A DNA stretch of 64,000 bases from Diaphorobacter sp. HDW4B (GCF_011305535.1 NZ_CP049905.1:1250001-1314000); one strand, 5' to 3'; positions 50,751 through 62,228 are shown, counted from the stretch's first letter. Made by a program: numbers and translations. The notes: generated by a model not told the origin, from the letters alone.

Positions 50751-51392
50751 TTATTGCTTCACCACATCCGCACCGGCAGGCGGCTTGAACTGGAACGTGG
50801 CGGGCGCGACCTGCGTGTTCACCTGCATGTTGGTGAAGGTCAGCACCGAGCGCTGGCCAAAGCTGTCGGTGATGTCGAGCGTGGCCAGCGTGTCGCCAGC
50901 GAAGCCGACGCGCACGCTTTTGATCTGGCCATCCTTGACCTTGGGTTCGGCCAGCACCCATTGCAGACCGCCCTGCTCGGGCGCGGAAGACAGCTTGAAA
51001 TCAGCCTTGAGCGCCGAAAGGTCAGGTGCGCTTGCCAGCAGCGCGGCGGGCGTACTGCCCAGCACTTGCGACTGCGAGCGCTGCGTGACCTGATTCAGGT
51101 CCACGTCGTAGAGCCACAGGGTCTTGCCATCGGCAACAATGGTCTGCTCGAACGGGCGCTTGTAGTCAAAACGGAAATTGCCGGGGCGTTGGAACTCGAA
51201 GCTGCCGCTGGAGGTTTTCACCTTGGGCGCCTGTCCATCCTTGCCCGGCGAGGTGACGGTCTGCGAGAAATCGGCGCGACCTGTCTTCGCGCCCTTCATG
51301 AAGCCTTCCAGGCTCTGCAGGCCGTCGGCGCTGGCCACCTGTGCGCAGGCCGCCAGCAAAAAAGTAGTGAGCAAACGCTTCGTCATCATCAT
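50751..51392 (-). CDS. lolA: outer-membrane lipoprotein carrier protein LolA
   Basis: 213 residues. Signal peptide (MMMTKRLLTTFLLAACAQVASA) and a LolA fold with the typical stretches GSFEFQRPGNFRFDYKRPFE, TLWLYDVDLNQVT and a hydrophobic C-terminal part. It carries lipoproteins across the periplasm from LolCDE to LolB. AGGAG lies 9 bp before the first ATG. It sits between ftsK and rarA, the conserved order ftsK-lolA-rarA, with rarA starting 52 bp downstream. Confidence 0.93.
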   Translation of the reverse strand: MMMTKRLLTTFLLAACAQVASADGLQSLEGFMKGAKTGRADFSQTVTSPGKDGQAPKVKTSSGSFEFQRPGNFRFDYKRPFEQTIVADGKTLWLYDVDLNQVTQRSQSQVLGSTPAALLASAPDLSALKADFKLSSAPEQGGLQWVLAEPKVKDGQIKSVRVGFAGDTLATLDITDSFGQRSVLTFTNMQVNTQVAPATFQFKPPAGADVVKQ

Positions 51393-51481
51393 CGATTGAA
51401 ACTCCTAGGGCACGCTGGGCGTGATGTGCGGTTGGAGTCTTCGGCCCTCGAAGAGGTTCAATCCATCCGTCCGCGCATCAT

Positions 51482-53821
51482 TCACTCGCCGCCGCGTGCG
51501 GGCACCAGCACTTCGCGCTGGCCGCTCGATGTGAGCGCGCTGACCAGACCGGCCTTTTCCATGTCTTCGAGCAAGCGCGCCGAGCGGTTGTAACCGATGC
51601 GAAGCTTACGCTGAACATAAGAAATACTCGCTTTGCGGTCTTTCAGGACGATCTCGACCGCCTGGTCGTACATGGGGTCCTTCTCGCCGTTGCCATCACC
51701 ACCTTCGCCGCCGAAGCCGCTGTCCTCGCCATCGGCGGTGCCGCCTTCGAGCACGCCCTCGATGTAGTCCGGATCGCCCTGCTCCTTGAGGTAGCTGACG
51801 ACGCGGTGCACTTCCTCGTCCGAGACGAATGCACCGTGCACGCGGATCGGCAGGCCCGTGCCGCTGGCCATGTACAGCATGTCGCCCATGCCGAGCAACG
51901 CTTCCGCGCCCATCTGGTCGAGGATGGTGCGGCTGTCGATCTTGCTGCTGACCTGGAAGGCGATACGCGTGGGGATATTGGCCTTGATCAGACCCGTGAT
52001 CACGTCCACGCTCGGGCGCTGGGTGGCCAGAATCAGATGGATGCCAGCGGCACGCGCCTTCTGCGCCAGACGGGCGATCAACTCTTCGATCTTCTTGCCG
52101 ACCACCATCATCAGGTCGGCCAATTCGTCGATCACCACCACGATGTGCGGCAGACGCTGCAGCGGTTCAGGCTCTTCCGGCGTCAGGCTGAACGGATTCG
52201 GAATCGATTCCTCGCGCGCCTTGGCATCGTCGATCTTGGCGTTGTAGCCTGCCAGATTGCGCACGCCCATCTTGCTCATGAGCTTGTAACGGCGCTCCAT
52301 CTCCGCCACGCACCAGTTCAGGCCGTGCGCCGCCTGGCGCATGTCGGTCACCACCGGGCACAGCAGGTGCGGAATGCCTTCGTAGACCGACATTTCCAGC
52401 ATCTTCGGGTCGATCATCATCAGGCGCACATCGCGCGCCTCGGCCTTGTACAGCAGCGACAGAATCATCGCGTTGATACCCACCGACTTGCCGGAACCCG
52501 TCGTACCAGCCACCAGCACGTGCGGCATCTTGGCCAGATCGGCCACCACCGGGTTGCCGACGATGTCCTTGCCGAGGCCCATGGTCAGCATGCTCTTGGC
52601 ATCGTGATAGACCTGCGAGCCCAGGATTTCAGAGAGCTTGATCGACTGGCGCTTGGCGTTGGGCAATTCCAGCGCCATGAAGTTCTTGCCGGGAATCGTC
52701 TCGATCACGCGGATCGACACCAGCGACAGCGAACGCGCCAAGTCCTTGGCCAGATTCACCACCTGCGAGCCCTTCACGCCCGTGGCGGGTTCGATCTCGT
52801 AGCGCGTGATCACCGGGCCTGGCGCAGCAGCCACCACAGCCACATCCACGCCAAAGTCCTTGAGCTTCTTCTCGATCAGGCGGCTGGTCATCTCCAGCGT
52901 TTCGGGCGAGACCGTTTCCTGACGCGCCTGTGCCGCATCCAGCAGATCGACCTGCGGCAGCTTGCTGTCGGGCAGCTCGGAGAACAGCGGCTTCTGGCGT
53001 TCCTTGACCACGCGCGTGCTCTGCTGCGGCTCGGTGAGCACCGGCTCGATGATCTGCACAGGTTGCGGGTGCAACTCGTCGCTCTCGATGCGCTCTTCCA
53101 TCACCACCTCGGCGCGCTCGCGTGCAGCACGCTTGCCCGCCGCTTCGTCCTGGGCCTTTTCGCGCTTGGCGCGGCTGCCTTGGACCAGTCCATCAATGCG
53201 ACCGCCGATGCGTTCAGCCAACTGCCCCCAGGAGAATCCGAACACCATGGCAGCGCCCAGCACCACCAGAATCACGCAGATCAGGCCCGAACCCGCATCG
53301 CCCAACCAGCTCAAAGCGGCCTTGCCCATCGAGTAGCCCAGCATGCCGCCGGCCTGACCCGGCAGGAAAGTGTCGTAGCGATACAAGCGAGTCCACTCCA
53401 GCGCCGTGCTGGAGAGCAGCAGAATCAGCAGCCCCATCCAGAACATCGAACGGCGCGCCCAAGGCCCGACCGGCGATTTCACCTGTTCACCACCACGCAT
53501 CCAGTAGGCCAGCGACGAAATCCAAGCCTTCACCGCAGCGGCAATGCACCACCAGACCGAAAAGCCCAGCGCGTAATAGCTGCCATCGGCCAGCCATGCG
53601 CCCAGACGGCCCAGCCAGTTGCGCACCTGCAGGCCATCGCCCGCGCCGGACGTGGACCACGCCGTGTCCTGCGCGTTGTAGCTCACGAGTGCCAGAATCC
53701 AGAACACAAGGGCCAGCAGCCCCACGAGCAGGCCGATTTCATGGCTGAAGCGCGCAGCCCACGAGCGCGGCGCGGACTTGCCGCCAGCAGATGCATTCAA
53801 GGTATTGAGGGAATAGGTCAT
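51482..53821 (-). CDS. ftsK: DNA translocase FtsK
   Basis: 779 residues from ATG 53819-53821 (the frame extends two codons to a TTG). Four N-terminal transmembrane helices, a short linker (about 220-320), then the RecA-like motor with Walker [18 protein letters not shown] and Walker [16 protein letters not shown], and a C-terminal winged-helix gamma domain ([20 protein letters not shown]) that reads KOPS sites. It anchors to the septum and pumps chromosomal termini during division. Confidence 0.95.
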   Translation of the reverse strand: MTYSLNTLNASAGGKSAPRSWAARFSHEIGLLVGLLALVFWILALVSYNAQDTAWSTSGAGDGLQVRNWLGRLGAWLADGSYYALGFSVWWCIAAAVKAWISSLAYWMRGGEQVKSPVGPWARRSMFWMGLLILLLSSTALEWTRLYRYDTFLPGQAGGMLGYSMGKAALSWLGDAGSGLICVILVVLGAAMVFGFSWGQLAERIGGRIDGLVQGSRAKREKAQDEAAGKRAARERAEVVMEERIESDELHPQPVQIIEPVLTEPQQSTRVVKERQKPLFSELPDSKLPQVDLLDAAQARQETVSPETLEMTSRLIEKKLKDFGVDVAVVAAAPGPVITRYEIEPATGVKGSQVVNLAKDLARSLSLVSIRVIETIPGKNFMALELPNAKRQSIKLSEILGSQVYHDAKSMLTMGLGKDIVGNPVVADLAKMPHVLVAGTTGSGKSVGINAMILSLLYKAEARDVRLMMIDPKMLEMSVYEGIPHLLCPVVTDMRQAAHGLNWCVAEMERRYKLMSKMGVRNLAGYNAKIDDAKAREESIPNPFSLTPEEPEPLQRLPHIVVVIDELADLMMVVGKKIEELIARLAQKARAAGIHLILATQRPSVDVITGLIKANIPTRIAFQVSSKIDSRTILDQMGAEALLGMGDMLYMASGTGLPIRVHGAFVSDEEVHRVVSYLKEQGDPDYIEGVLEGGTADGEDSGFGGEGGDGNGEKDPMYDQAVEIVLKDRKASISYVQRKLRIGYNRSARLLEDMEKAGLVSALTSSGQREVLVPARGGE

Positions 53822-54106
53822 AAACAAACTGAGGGACTAGCTTACCGCATGGTCAGCACCAGTGCTCGCCCCGATTGGGCGATAGCGACAGCTCAAAGCG
53901 CCTGACTTCATTGTTGCGTCACGACACAGGATGGTACTGTTTTTTCATCCAGTTGATCCGACAGAATCAACCGATAGCCCGACAACTTCACATTGTCGCA
54001 ATTTACCAGCCATATCAAGCAGTTGCGAGCCCTTCTTAAATGTGACCGGATGTGCCAAAAGCTGCTCGCCCGACGGGCCTGAAACTTATTGAAAGCACGT
54101 CCAAAA

Positions 54107-54132
54107 TTGATCGTGTCTATTTCCACGATCAA
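54107..54132. promoter_or_regulatory. 9-bp inverted repeat between ftsK and trxB
   Basis: TTGATCGTG and CACGATCAA, 8 bp apart, in the 530-bp divergent region. A possible operator for trxB or ftsK. Elsewhere in 53822-54354 I see no supportable gene. Confidence 0.4.
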
Positions 54133-54345
54133 AAACCTTGGCTGACTCTGTCTCTGCGGCGTCCATACAATGGGAACCACGGAGGCTCCCTGCACTCTCA
54201 ATGACTCGGTCAACGAAAGCAAACCGGCAGCCCTCCATGCCGTCCGACGGGGTGTGAGCCAAAAAACGCAAGCACCCCGCTTCACTTTTCAACGTGCCGC
54301 AATCGACCCGGAAAAAGCCCGCGTCGACCGCGGCATGCAACCTGA

Positions 54346-55311
<966 letters not shown>

Positions 55312-55330
55312 TTTTCCCTTTGCTTCTGGT

Positions 55331-55821
55331 TTGAGGGCGGGTGCCGGGAGTTCGCCCCGGCGGGCGAGTAACTTTTCGCTGGCGCGCGAAAAGTCACCAA
55401 AAGCGCGCTTTCAATACCCACGATAGAACTCACTGCGAGCCCCGGAGGGCTCTCCGTTCGGACAACTATCGTGAGTCAGAATTTTCATAAGAGGTGCGTC
55501 ACGGCACTTCGCGTTGCTCGTGCCCGTCAATCTCGCGACTTCGCGAGATGCCGGTGCACCAGCCGCGTGACGAATTGAACTCTCGTGCTCAAACGTCGGC
55601 TTTTTCGTCGCGATACTCGCGCCTCCGCTGCTGCATCGCAGAATCCAGCAGCGCCCTCCCCAGCTTTTGGTCTGACTCACGATAGTTGCCCGAACGGAGC
55701 GCCTACGGCGCAAAGTGAGTTCTATCGTGTGACCCCGAATTCAAAGCGCTTTTTGGTGACTTTTTGGCGCAAGCAAAAAGTTACTCGCCCGCCGGGACGA
55801 ACTCCCGGCACCCGCCCTCAA
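55331..55821. repeat. large imperfect inverted repeat, about 490 bp
   Basis: The left end TTGAGGGCGGGTGCCGGGAG returns as the complement at the right end (CTCCCGGCACCCGCCCTCAA). Inner matching blocks include GGGCGAGTAACTTTT/AAAAGTTACTCGCCC, CGATAGAACTCACT/AGTGAGTTCTATCG and CTATCGTGAGTCAGA/TCTGACTCACGATAG. It has no convincing coding frame. It fills the gap between trxB and rpmB and looks like a degenerate repeat or a miniature non-autonomous element. Confidence 0.75.
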
Positions 55822-56035
55822 CCACCTAGCAACAACAAAAACGACCAACCAAAGCAAAGAAATCAACAAAAAACGATTTCAAGCTATAATCCTTGGCTTT
55901 GCTGAATATTGGCTCGCTGCACGCAGCGTCCATAAAAAGGCAAGACGGGCTACCGCCACCCATTTCCAAACTGGCGAGGTGAGGTTGTCAGCACATCAGG
56001 TGCAGACGGCCGATGAAACTTAGATAGGTGTCCTC

Positions 56036-56269
56036 ATGGCACGCGTATGTGAAGTAACGGGCAAGAAGCCCATGGTCGGAAACAACGTTTCCCACGCCAA
56101 CAACAAGACCAAGCGTCGTTTCCTCCCTAACCTGCAATACCGCCGTTTCTGGGTCGAGACCGAGAACCGTTGGGTGCGCCTGCGCGTTTCCAGCGCTGCT
56201 CTGCGCCTGATCGACAAGAACGGTATTGACTCCGTGCTCGCAGACATGCGCGCTCGTGGCCAAGCTTAA
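56036..56269 (+). CDS. rpmB: 50S ribosomal protein L28
   Basis: 77 residues, full length: [20 protein letters not shown], then [21 protein letters not shown] structural protein of the large subunit. It is followed after 26 bp by rpmG, the usual bacterial pair. Confidence 0.97.
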   Translation: MARVCEVTGKKPMVGNNVSHANNKTKRRFLPNLQYRRFWVETENRWVRLRVSSAALRLIDKNGIDSVLADMRARGQA

Positions 56270-56295
56270 TTCCCTAACCTACAGGAGAAAAAATC

Positions 56296-56466
56296 ATGGC
56301 TTCTAAAGGCGGACGCGAAAAGATCAAGCTGGAATCCACAGCGGGTACCGGTCACTTCTACACCACTACCAAGAACAAGAAGACAATGCCTGAAAAGATG
56401 TTGATCTCCAAGTTCGACCCCAAGGCTCGCAAGCACGTCGAGTACAAGGAAATCAAGCTGAAGTAA
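56296..56466 (+). CDS. rpmG: 50S ribosomal protein L33
   Basis: 56 residues: [20 protein letters not shown], then [20 protein letters not shown], ending [10 protein letters not shown]. It lacks the zinc-binding Cys pairs (C-minus form). ACAGGAG lies 9 bp upstream. An intrinsic terminator follows within 40 bp. Confidence 0.96.
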   Translation: MASKGGREKIKLESTAGTGHFYTTTKNKKTMPEKMLISKFDPKARKHVEYKEIKLK

Positions 56467-56503
56467 TTCAGTCTGATGGATGGGTAGATCGTAGATCCAC
56501 AAG

Positions 56504-56538
56504 AAACCGCCTGCAGCGAAAGCTCTGGCGGTTTTTTG
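56504..56538 (+). terminator. intrinsic terminator of rpmB-rpmG
   Basis: AACCGCC and GGCGGTT arms followed by five further T. Confidence 0.85.
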
Positions 56539-56657
56539 TTGCCTCAAGATTGCGAATGAAGATTCCAAAGCTGATGTCACCTGTTTGCCAACGATGACAT
56601 AGGACTGCCCCTAGAATGCTTGCAGGTGCCGCGCATTTGATTGATGCCAGCACCCAC

Positions 56658-56826
56658 GTTCTCAGGGCGGGGCGAAATTCCCCACCGGCGGTATCTGGCA
56701 GGTCTTGAAAAGACAAGGCGATGTCAGCAGCCCGCGAGCGCTGCCATCTTTGTCATGAAGAAGGCAGGTCAGCAGATCTGGTGAGATGCCAGAGCCGACG
56801 GTCACAGTCCGGATGAAAGAGAAACG
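56658..56826 (+). promoter_or_regulatory. FMN riboswitch (RFN element)
   Basis: Conserved RFN blocks in order: TCAGGGCGGGGCGAAATTCC, CCACCGGCGGTA, AGCCCGCGAGCGC, GGTCAGCAGATCTGGTGA, GAGCCGACGGTCACAGTCC and GGATGAAAGAGA. It senses flavin mononucleotide and precedes ribH on the same strand by 130 bp, so it should repress ribH when FMN is abundant. Confidence 0.95.
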
Positions 56827-56959
56827 TGAAGTGATGAACCCCAAAATGCTGCCTTGTCTGTCGTGCGCGCGTGCGTTTCCGTTCGCTCGTTCGCCTGCTT
56901 GGCAGCGATTCGCTTCGCGCGCCCTGATTCATTGAAACGCTTTAATTTTCGAGAAGCAA

Positions 56960-57490
56960 ATGAATCAGACTGACATGCAACATCTGTCCACCAACGCAGC
57001 CGCTCCGGCTGTGCCTTCCAGCACCCGCATCGCCATCATCAGCGCCAATTGGCACGATGACATCGTGCACCAGGCGCGCGACTCGGCGATTCGCCGCTTG
57101 GTCGAACTGGGCGCCAACGCCGCCAACATCCAGACCGTGGAATTGCCCGGCGCGTTCGAGATTCCGCTGATGGCCAAGAAACTTGCCGAATCGGGCCAGT
57201 TCGACGCCGTGATCGCTTGCGCGCTGATTGTCAACGGCGGCATCTATCGCCACGAATTCGTGACCACCGCTGTGATCGACGGCCTGATGCGCGTGCAGCT
57301 CGATACCGGCGTGCCGGTGTTCTCGGTGGCGCTCACGCCGCTGAACTTCCACGACCATGAAGAGCATCACAGCTACTTCTTCAACCACTTCCTGAAGAAG
57401 GGCGAAGAAGCCGCCAACGCCTGCGCGCACACGCTCGCGCAGCACGCACAAGTCGCCAAGCTGCTGACGAGCGCCACGCAAGCCGCCTGA
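56960..57490 (+). CDS. ribH: 6,7-dimethyl-8-ribityllumazine synthase, RibH2 type
   Basis: 176 residues. It condenses a ribityl-aminouracil with dihydroxybutanone phosphate in riboflavin synthesis. Recognisable stretches are IAIISANWHDDIVHQARDSA, ELPGAFEIPLMAKKLAESG and NGGIYRHEFVTTAVIDGLMR, with VFSVALTPLNFHDHEEHH characteristic of the RibH2 subgroup. Controlled by the FMN riboswitch upstream; no other rib gene is adjacent. Confidence 0.93.
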   Translation: MNQTDMQHLSTNAAAPAVPSSTRIAIISANWHDDIVHQARDSAIRRLVELGANAANIQTVELPGAFEIPLMAKKLAESGQFDAVIACALIVNGGIYRHEFVTTAVIDGLMRVQLDTGVPVFSVALTPLNFHDHEEHHSYFFNHFLKKGEEAANACAHTLAQHAQVAKLLTSATQAA

Positions 57491-57510
57491 GCGTTCTTCG
57501 CCTCAAAAAC

Positions 57511-57546
57511 AAAAAACCTGCGCGCCTTTCGGTTCGCAGGTTTTTT
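57511..57546. terminator. bidirectional intrinsic terminator
   Basis: AAAAAACCTGCG and CGCAGGTTTTTT, perfect 12-bp arms, between the converging ribH and desaturase genes. Confidence 0.9.
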
Positions 57547-57567
57547 GTTTTGTGAGCAACCCGTTTT

Positions 57568-58782
57568 TCAGGCGTGCGCGGCGCGCAGTCGCTTGGAAAA
57601 ATCCTGCAGCGTCTTGATGCCGCTGGCCTCGGCACGCTGGCACCAGGCCTGCAGATCGGCCGTCAGTTGCTCGCGCGACTGCGAGGTGTTGAGCCACAAC
57701 TGGCGCAGTTCTTCGCGCATGGTGATCATCTTGTCGAGCACCGGATGCGCCGCGCGCGCCTCGACCAGCTTGGGTTGCCAGCGGGCCGGCACCTTCTCGC
57801 TGTCGCGATGCAACCAGCGCTTGGCGGCGCGCATGGCGGACACGTCGGCCTTCTTGGCCTTGAGCGTTTCCAGTTCTTCGCGGCAGGCCTTGCGCACGCC
57901 GCGGGCGTAGCGCGCCATCACCTCGTAGCGGTTGGCGATCACGGCTTCGAGTGTTTTTTCGTCGGCCACGGGTTTGACTTCGCCAAGCAGCATCTTCGGC
58001 GGCAGCTTCTTGACCTTGGCCCAACCGATCTTCTGCATCGCGCTGATGTAGACCCAGCCGATGTCGAACTCGTACTTCTTGACCGAGAACTTGGCCGAGG
58101 TGGGATAGGTGTGGTGGTTGTTGTGCAGCTCTTCGCCGCCGATCACGATGCCCCAGGGCACGAGATTGGTCGAAGCATCCACCGCCTCGAAATTCCGGTA
58201 GCCCCAGTAGTGGCCCACGCCGTTGACCACGCCCGCAGCCCAGAACGGAATCCACAGCATCTGCACGGCCCAGACAGTCAGGCCGATGCCTCCGAACAGG
58301 ATCACGTTCAGAATCAACATCAGGCCCACGCCCTGCCATGCAAAGCGCGAATAGACATTGCGCTCCACCCAGTCATCGGGCGTGCCGTGGCCGAATTTCT
58401 TGAGCGTCTCTTCGTTCTTGGCTTCCGAGCGATACAGCTCCGCGCCGCGCCACATCACGGTGTTCAGGCCGCGTGTCTGCGGGCTGTGTGGATCGTCTTC
58501 GGTCTCGCACTTGGCGTGGTGCTTGCGGTGAATCGCCACCCATTCCTTGGTCTGCATGCCAGTGCCGACCCACAACCAGAAGCGGAAGAAATGCGAGGGA
58601 ATCGCGCCCAGATCCAGCGAGCGGTGCGCCTGCGAGCGGTGCAGAAAAATCGTCACCCCTGCAATCGTGATGTGCGTGGTGAACAGCGTGTACAGCACGA
58701 TCTGCCACCAGGCCAGATCCCACACGCCATGGGCCAGCCATTCGACGACGGCGTTCAGCGGGGCCCAATCAGGTAACAACAT
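57568..58782 (-). CDS. acyl-CoA/fatty-acid desaturase (delta-9 type)
   Basis: 404 residues from ATG 58780-58782. Membrane di-iron desaturase with the three His boxes HRSQAHRS, HRKHHAKCETEDDPHSP and ELHNNHHTYPTSAKFS, and two hydrophobic pairs of helices. It introduces a cis double bond into membrane fatty acids. The C-terminal 130 residues (basic, helical) extend beyond the catalytic core, as in many proteobacterial DesA-like proteins. Confidence 0.9.
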   Translation of the reverse strand: MLLPDWAPLNAVVEWLAHGVWDLAWWQIVLYTLFTTHITIAGVTIFLHRSQAHRSLDLGAIPSHFFRFWLWVGTGMQTKEWVAIHRKHHAKCETEDDPHSPQTRGLNTVMWRGAELYRSEAKNEETLKKFGHGTPDDWVERNVYSRFAWQGVGLMLILNVILFGGIGLTVWAVQMLWIPFWAAGVVNGVGHYWGYRNFEAVDASTNLVPWGIVIGGEELHNNHHTYPTSAKFSVKKYEFDIGWVYISAMQKIGWAKVKKLPPKMLLGEVKPVADEKTLEAVIANRYEVMARYARGVRKACREELETLKAKKADVSAMRAAKRWLHRDSEKVPARWQPKLVEARAAHPVLDKMITMREELRQLWLNTSQSREQLTADLQAWCQRAEASGIKTLQDFSKRLRAAHA

Positions 58783-58901
58783 AGACAAGCAACCTTCGCA
58801 ACACAGAGGAGAGGCGCCGAAATTCGGCGTGGCAGGAGAATATTAGGAACCTGCCACGAGGCATAGACGCGCATACCCGCACAAGGTTCCGAGGAATGCA
58901 G

Positions 58902-58943
58902 GAAAAGGCCGCAACGTTACATGTGTTCCGTTGCGGCCTTTTC
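58902..58943. terminator. bidirectional intrinsic terminator
   Basis: GAAAAGGCCGCAACG and its exact complement CGTTGCGGCCTTTTC, downstream of rsmB on the minus strand. Confidence 0.8.
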
Positions 58944-58973
58944 GGTGGAGAAAATCAGAAAAAACGTGGATGC

Positions 58974-60248
58974 TTACTTGCGCGTCCAGACTGCGGCGAA
59001 GAAGCCATCGGTCTGGTGCTGATGCGGCCACATGCGCAGGTAGCGCGAGCCACTGTCACCACCGCTGCACAAGTCAGTCGCCGACGCGACTTTGAGTTGT
59101 GTGAGCAACTCGCCCGCGTCTTCCACGGCAAAACTGTCATGCGCAGCGGAGAACGCTTCGGCAATCGCCTCGTTTTCCTGCGGCAGCACGCTGCAGGTGG
59201 CGTAGATCAGGCGACCGCCCGGCTTCACCAGACGCGCGGCGCTGGCCAGAATGGCCGTCTGCTTTTGCGCCAGTTCGGCCAGAGATTCGGGCGACTGACG
59301 CCATTTCAGATCGGGATTGCGGCGCAGCGTGCCGAGGCCCGAACAAGGTGCATCGACCAGCACACGGTCGATCTTGCCCGCCAGGCGCTTGATGCGTTCA
59401 TCGCGCTCATGCGCAATCGCTGCGGGATGCACATTGGACAGCCCCGAGCGCGCCAGACGCGGCTTGAGCGCTTCCAGGCGGTGCGCCGACACGTCGAATG
59501 CGTACAGGCGACCCGTGCTGCGCATCGAAGCGCCAATCGCCAGCGTCTTGCCGCCAGCGCCAGCGCAAAAATCAACCACCATCTCGCCGCGCTTGGCGTC
59601 GAGCAGCAGGGCCAGCAGTTGCGAGCCTTCGTCCTGCACCTCGATCGCACCGCGTGTGAACGCATCAAGCTTGGTGAGCGGCGGCTTGCCGTCGATGCGC
59701 AGACCGAGCGGCGAGTACGGCGTGGCCACAGCCTTGATGCCGACCTTGGCCAGTTCCTTCTGAACCACGTCGCGCTTGTCCTTGAGTGCGTTCACACGCA
59801 AGTCGAGCGGCGCGGGCTGGGCCATGCTGTCGGCCAGCGCCCAGAAACCCGCATCGTCGAGCTGTGCCTTGAGCGGCTCGACCAGCCAGTCGGGCAGATT
59901 GTGGCGATGGTGGGCCATCAGCTCTTCGAGCTGGACGCTGTCGCAGGCATCCAGCCACTTGATTTCGTGATCGGACAGCGCCGCCTTCACGAAGTCGCGC
60001 GGACCGTAGAAGCCCAGAATCGCCAGTCGGCGCTCGCGCGGACCGCTGCCCGAACGGGCGAGCTGCTCGAACAGCAGTTTCTTGCGCAGGACGGCGTAGG
60101 TGGTTTCGGCCAGAGTGGCGCGCTCGCGCGGGCCGAGATTGCGGTGATCGCGGAAAAAACGGGAGACCACGGCGTCTGCCGGGTGCTCGAATGTAAGAAC
60201 CTGCCTGACCAACTCAGAGCAGGCATCCAGAAGGGCTTTGGGGTGCAT
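58974..60248 (-). CDS. rsmB: 16S rRNA (cytosine-C5) methyltransferase, RsmB family
   Basis: 424 residues from ATG 60246-60248. N-terminal NusB-like helical domain, then a SAM domain with VVDFCAGAGGKTLAIGASM, the DAPCSGLGTLRRNPDLKWR loop (first catalytic Cys) and YATCSVLPQENE (second Cys). It methylates C5 of a cytosine in 16S rRNA. The RsmB assignment rests on the family; a closely related RsmB/NOP target is possible. Confidence 0.9.
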   Translation of the reverse strand: MHPKALLDACSELVRQVLTFEHPADAVVSRFFRDHRNLGPRERATLAETTYAVLRKKLLFEQLARSGSGPRERRLAILGFYGPRDFVKAALSDHEIKWLDACDSVQLEELMAHHRHNLPDWLVEPLKAQLDDAGFWALADSMAQPAPLDLRVNALKDKRDVVQKELAKVGIKAVATPYSPLGLRIDGKPPLTKLDAFTRGAIEVQDEGSQLLALLLDAKRGEMVVDFCAGAGGKTLAIGASMRSTGRLYAFDVSAHRLEALKPRLARSGLSNVHPAAIAHERDERIKRLAGKIDRVLVDAPCSGLGTLRRNPDLKWRQSPESLAELAQKQTAILASAARLVKPGGRLIYATCSVLPQENEAIAEAFSAAHDSFAVEDAGELLTQLKVASATDLCSGGDSGSRYLRMWPHQHQTDGFFAAVWTRK

Positions 60249-60362
60249 CCCCCGATTGTCCCATCTTGCGCAAATCCCTTGGGAACGCTCATCCGGCAAC
60301 CCTGTTTTCGCCCCTCTTTTCAGAGCGGTTTGCAGAGCGATTGGTCGAACGGTGTACCGAGA

Positions 60363-62228
60363 TCACTCCCGCACGAAGATCGGCTGCCCGGCCACGCGCG
60401 CCAAATGCTCCTTGCTCGCCGCCTCGTCGGACGGCATCACCCACAGCATGCCGGGCAATTCGATGCGCTGCTCCAGCTCCGCACAGAGTTGGCGCTTGGC
60501 GGCCTCGTCCGCGCGCGCAATCCCCACGAGCAGCACATAGGCGCGGCGGTCGGGCATCGCGTGGATCTTCTTGCGCACCAGCCACGCCTGACGCAACGGC
60601 AGAATGCGCGCGAGCTCTGCCAGCACCTCGATCCGCTCGAACGGCGTCAGGTCATGTGGCTGAACGGACTCCAGCACCGGGCTGCGCGCGATTTCCTGCA
60701 TCAATTCGGCCTCGGAGTTCTCCGCTTCGCGGCGACGGTCGCGCCAGAGCTTGAGGTCCTGCTCGGGAAACTCGCGCTCCTCGCGCGGCGATTCCAGTTC
60801 CTGCACGGCCATCCGGGCCGCCCACAGCCGATAGGCAGGATGGTGATTCCACAGACGCTCCAGATACTGCAGACCCCGCTCCGGGTCGGCCTCGGCCATG
60901 TGCAGCGCCTTGCCGATCAGCGCCTGCGGATGCACCGGATCACGATCCAGCGCCTTGCGGTACAGCTCGGTGGACATGTTGGAGGCGGGATTCAGCCGCT
61001 TGATCAACTGCGCTGTCTCCACCATCTCGGCGACGCTGGCGTTGGCGGCGTTGGATTGCAGCTCCAGCACCCGCGCGCGGGCACGCTGCAGTCGCGCGTG
61101 GTGGCGCTTCCAGGCATCCGCGTTGTCCTTGCACCATTCGCGATCGAACTGGTCGATCCAACGCGCCGCGCTTGGTCCCAGCAAGCTCAGCGAGCCGCGC
61201 TCGGACCAGACTTCCGGCAGGCCCGGGCGCTTTTCGCCCAGCGCTTTCAAGCGATCCTTGAGCACCGGGTGCGTGTCGTCGAGATTCGAGAGTTTCTTGA
61301 GCGCGCGGCGCAGCGTGTCCCTGGCGAAGTCTGGCGCGGGAGGCTGCACCAGCAAGCGTTGCATGGCCTGAAACGGCCCCTTGGGCAGCGGCTCGCGCAC
61401 GGCCTGCGCCCAGTGCAGCTCCCAAAACCGCGTGTCCAGCCAGGTGCTTTTGATTTCCGTTTCCGCCAAGGAGGCAATCGCCTCTTCACGCCCCAGCATC
61501 TTGGCGGCGATGCGGTCGGCCTCGTACTCGTCCTGGCGCGCCATGGCGAAGGTGCGCGCCACAAAACGCGGCGAATACCAACGCAGAAAGGCCTGCGTGG
61601 CCACGGCGAACGGACTAGCGGAATCTTCCATGCTGTCGTAGAGGCGGCTCCAGCTCAGACGTGTGCGGTACACCCAGGCGCCAAACTTTCCATGGTCGCC
61701 GCGCAAATGTCCGTACTCGTGTGCGAGCACCATCAGCATGCGCTTCTTGTCGAGCGCCATCAAAATCGGCAGGCCGACCACCAGTTGATTGACCGATCCG
61801 CCAAACACGCCAAAGCGCGGTACCTGCCGCACGCCCGCGTTGAATTCGTCGTCGAGATAGACCTCGTGGATCGGCGGCCCCTTGATGCGCTTCTGTATGC
61901 GCGCAAGCGACTTGAACAGCTCGGGCGCATCTTCTTCGGTCACGCGCACGCCGATGGGCGGCTCGGTCGGCACACGCAGCGCCTTCAGCCCCACCCACAG
62001 CAGACCACAGGCGGCAAAGGCCAGCGAAATCCACACAAAGCCGAAACGGTCGCTGATCAGATGGTGCACACTGAAGGCCAACAAGCCCAGCGCCACGACC
62101 ACGCAGCCGATCACCCAGAGATAGCCCAGAGCGGCAAACCGGATCACGCTGCGTCGGTACGCACGGCTGTCCTGCGCACAGTCCTGCTCGCTGGTGCGCG
62201 CCAGATGAACAAAATCGGCGTAATCCAT
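60363..62228 (-). CDS. M48-family membrane zinc metallopeptidase
   Basis: 621 residues from ATG 62226-62228 with GAGGGA upstream. Two transmembrane helices near the N-terminus (LGYLWVIGCVVVALGLLAFS; WISLAFAACGLLWVGLKAL), then the zinc motif VLAHEYGHLRGDHGKFG and a Glu ligand in DEYEADRIAAKMLG. The C-terminal 300 residues are helical with TPR-like spacing (NPASNMSTELYRKALDRDPV). A membrane quality-control role like HtpX is likely. Confidence 0.88.
   Translation of the reverse strand: MDYADFVHLARTSEQDCAQDSRAYRRSVIRFAALGYLWVIGCVVVALGLLAFSVHHLISDRFGFVWISLAFAACGLLWVGLKALRVPTEPPIGVRVTEEDAPELFKSLARIQKRIKGPPIHEVYLDDEFNAGVRQVPRFGVFGGSVNQLVVGLPILMALDKKRMLMVLAHEYGHLRGDHGKFGAWVYRTRLSWSRLYDSMEDSASPFAVATQAFLRWYSPRFVARTFAMARQDEYEADRIAAKMLGREEAIASLAETEIKSTWLDTRFWELHWAQAVREPLPKGPFQAMQRLLVQPPAPDFARDTLRRALKKLSNLDDTHPVLKDRLKALGEKRPGLPEVWSERGSLSLLGPSAARWIDQFDREWCKDNADAWKRHHARLQRARARVLELQSNAANASVAEMVETAQLIKRLNPASNMSTELYRKALDRDPVHPQALIGKALHMAEADPERGLQYLERLWNHHPAYRLWAARMAVQELESPREEREFPEQDLKLWRDRRREAENSEAELMQEIARSPVLESVQPHDLTPFERIEVLAELARILPLRQAWLVRKKIHAMPDRRAYVLLVGIARADEAAKRQLCAELEQRIELPGMLWVMPSDEAASKEHLARVAGQPIFVRE

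Noticed and set aside
51806-53905. 699-codon plus-strand open frame
   Set aside because: Shadow of ftsK on the opposite strand; no recognisable domain and a His/Arg-rich composition.
53908-54285. 125-codon minus-strand frame between ftsK and trxB
   Set aside because: No ribosome site, no recognised motif, and odd composition; treated as non-coding intergenic DNA.
55411-55905. Short frames within the trxB-rpmB gap
   Set aside because: They are by-products of the large inverted repeat; both strands give similar low-complexity translations.
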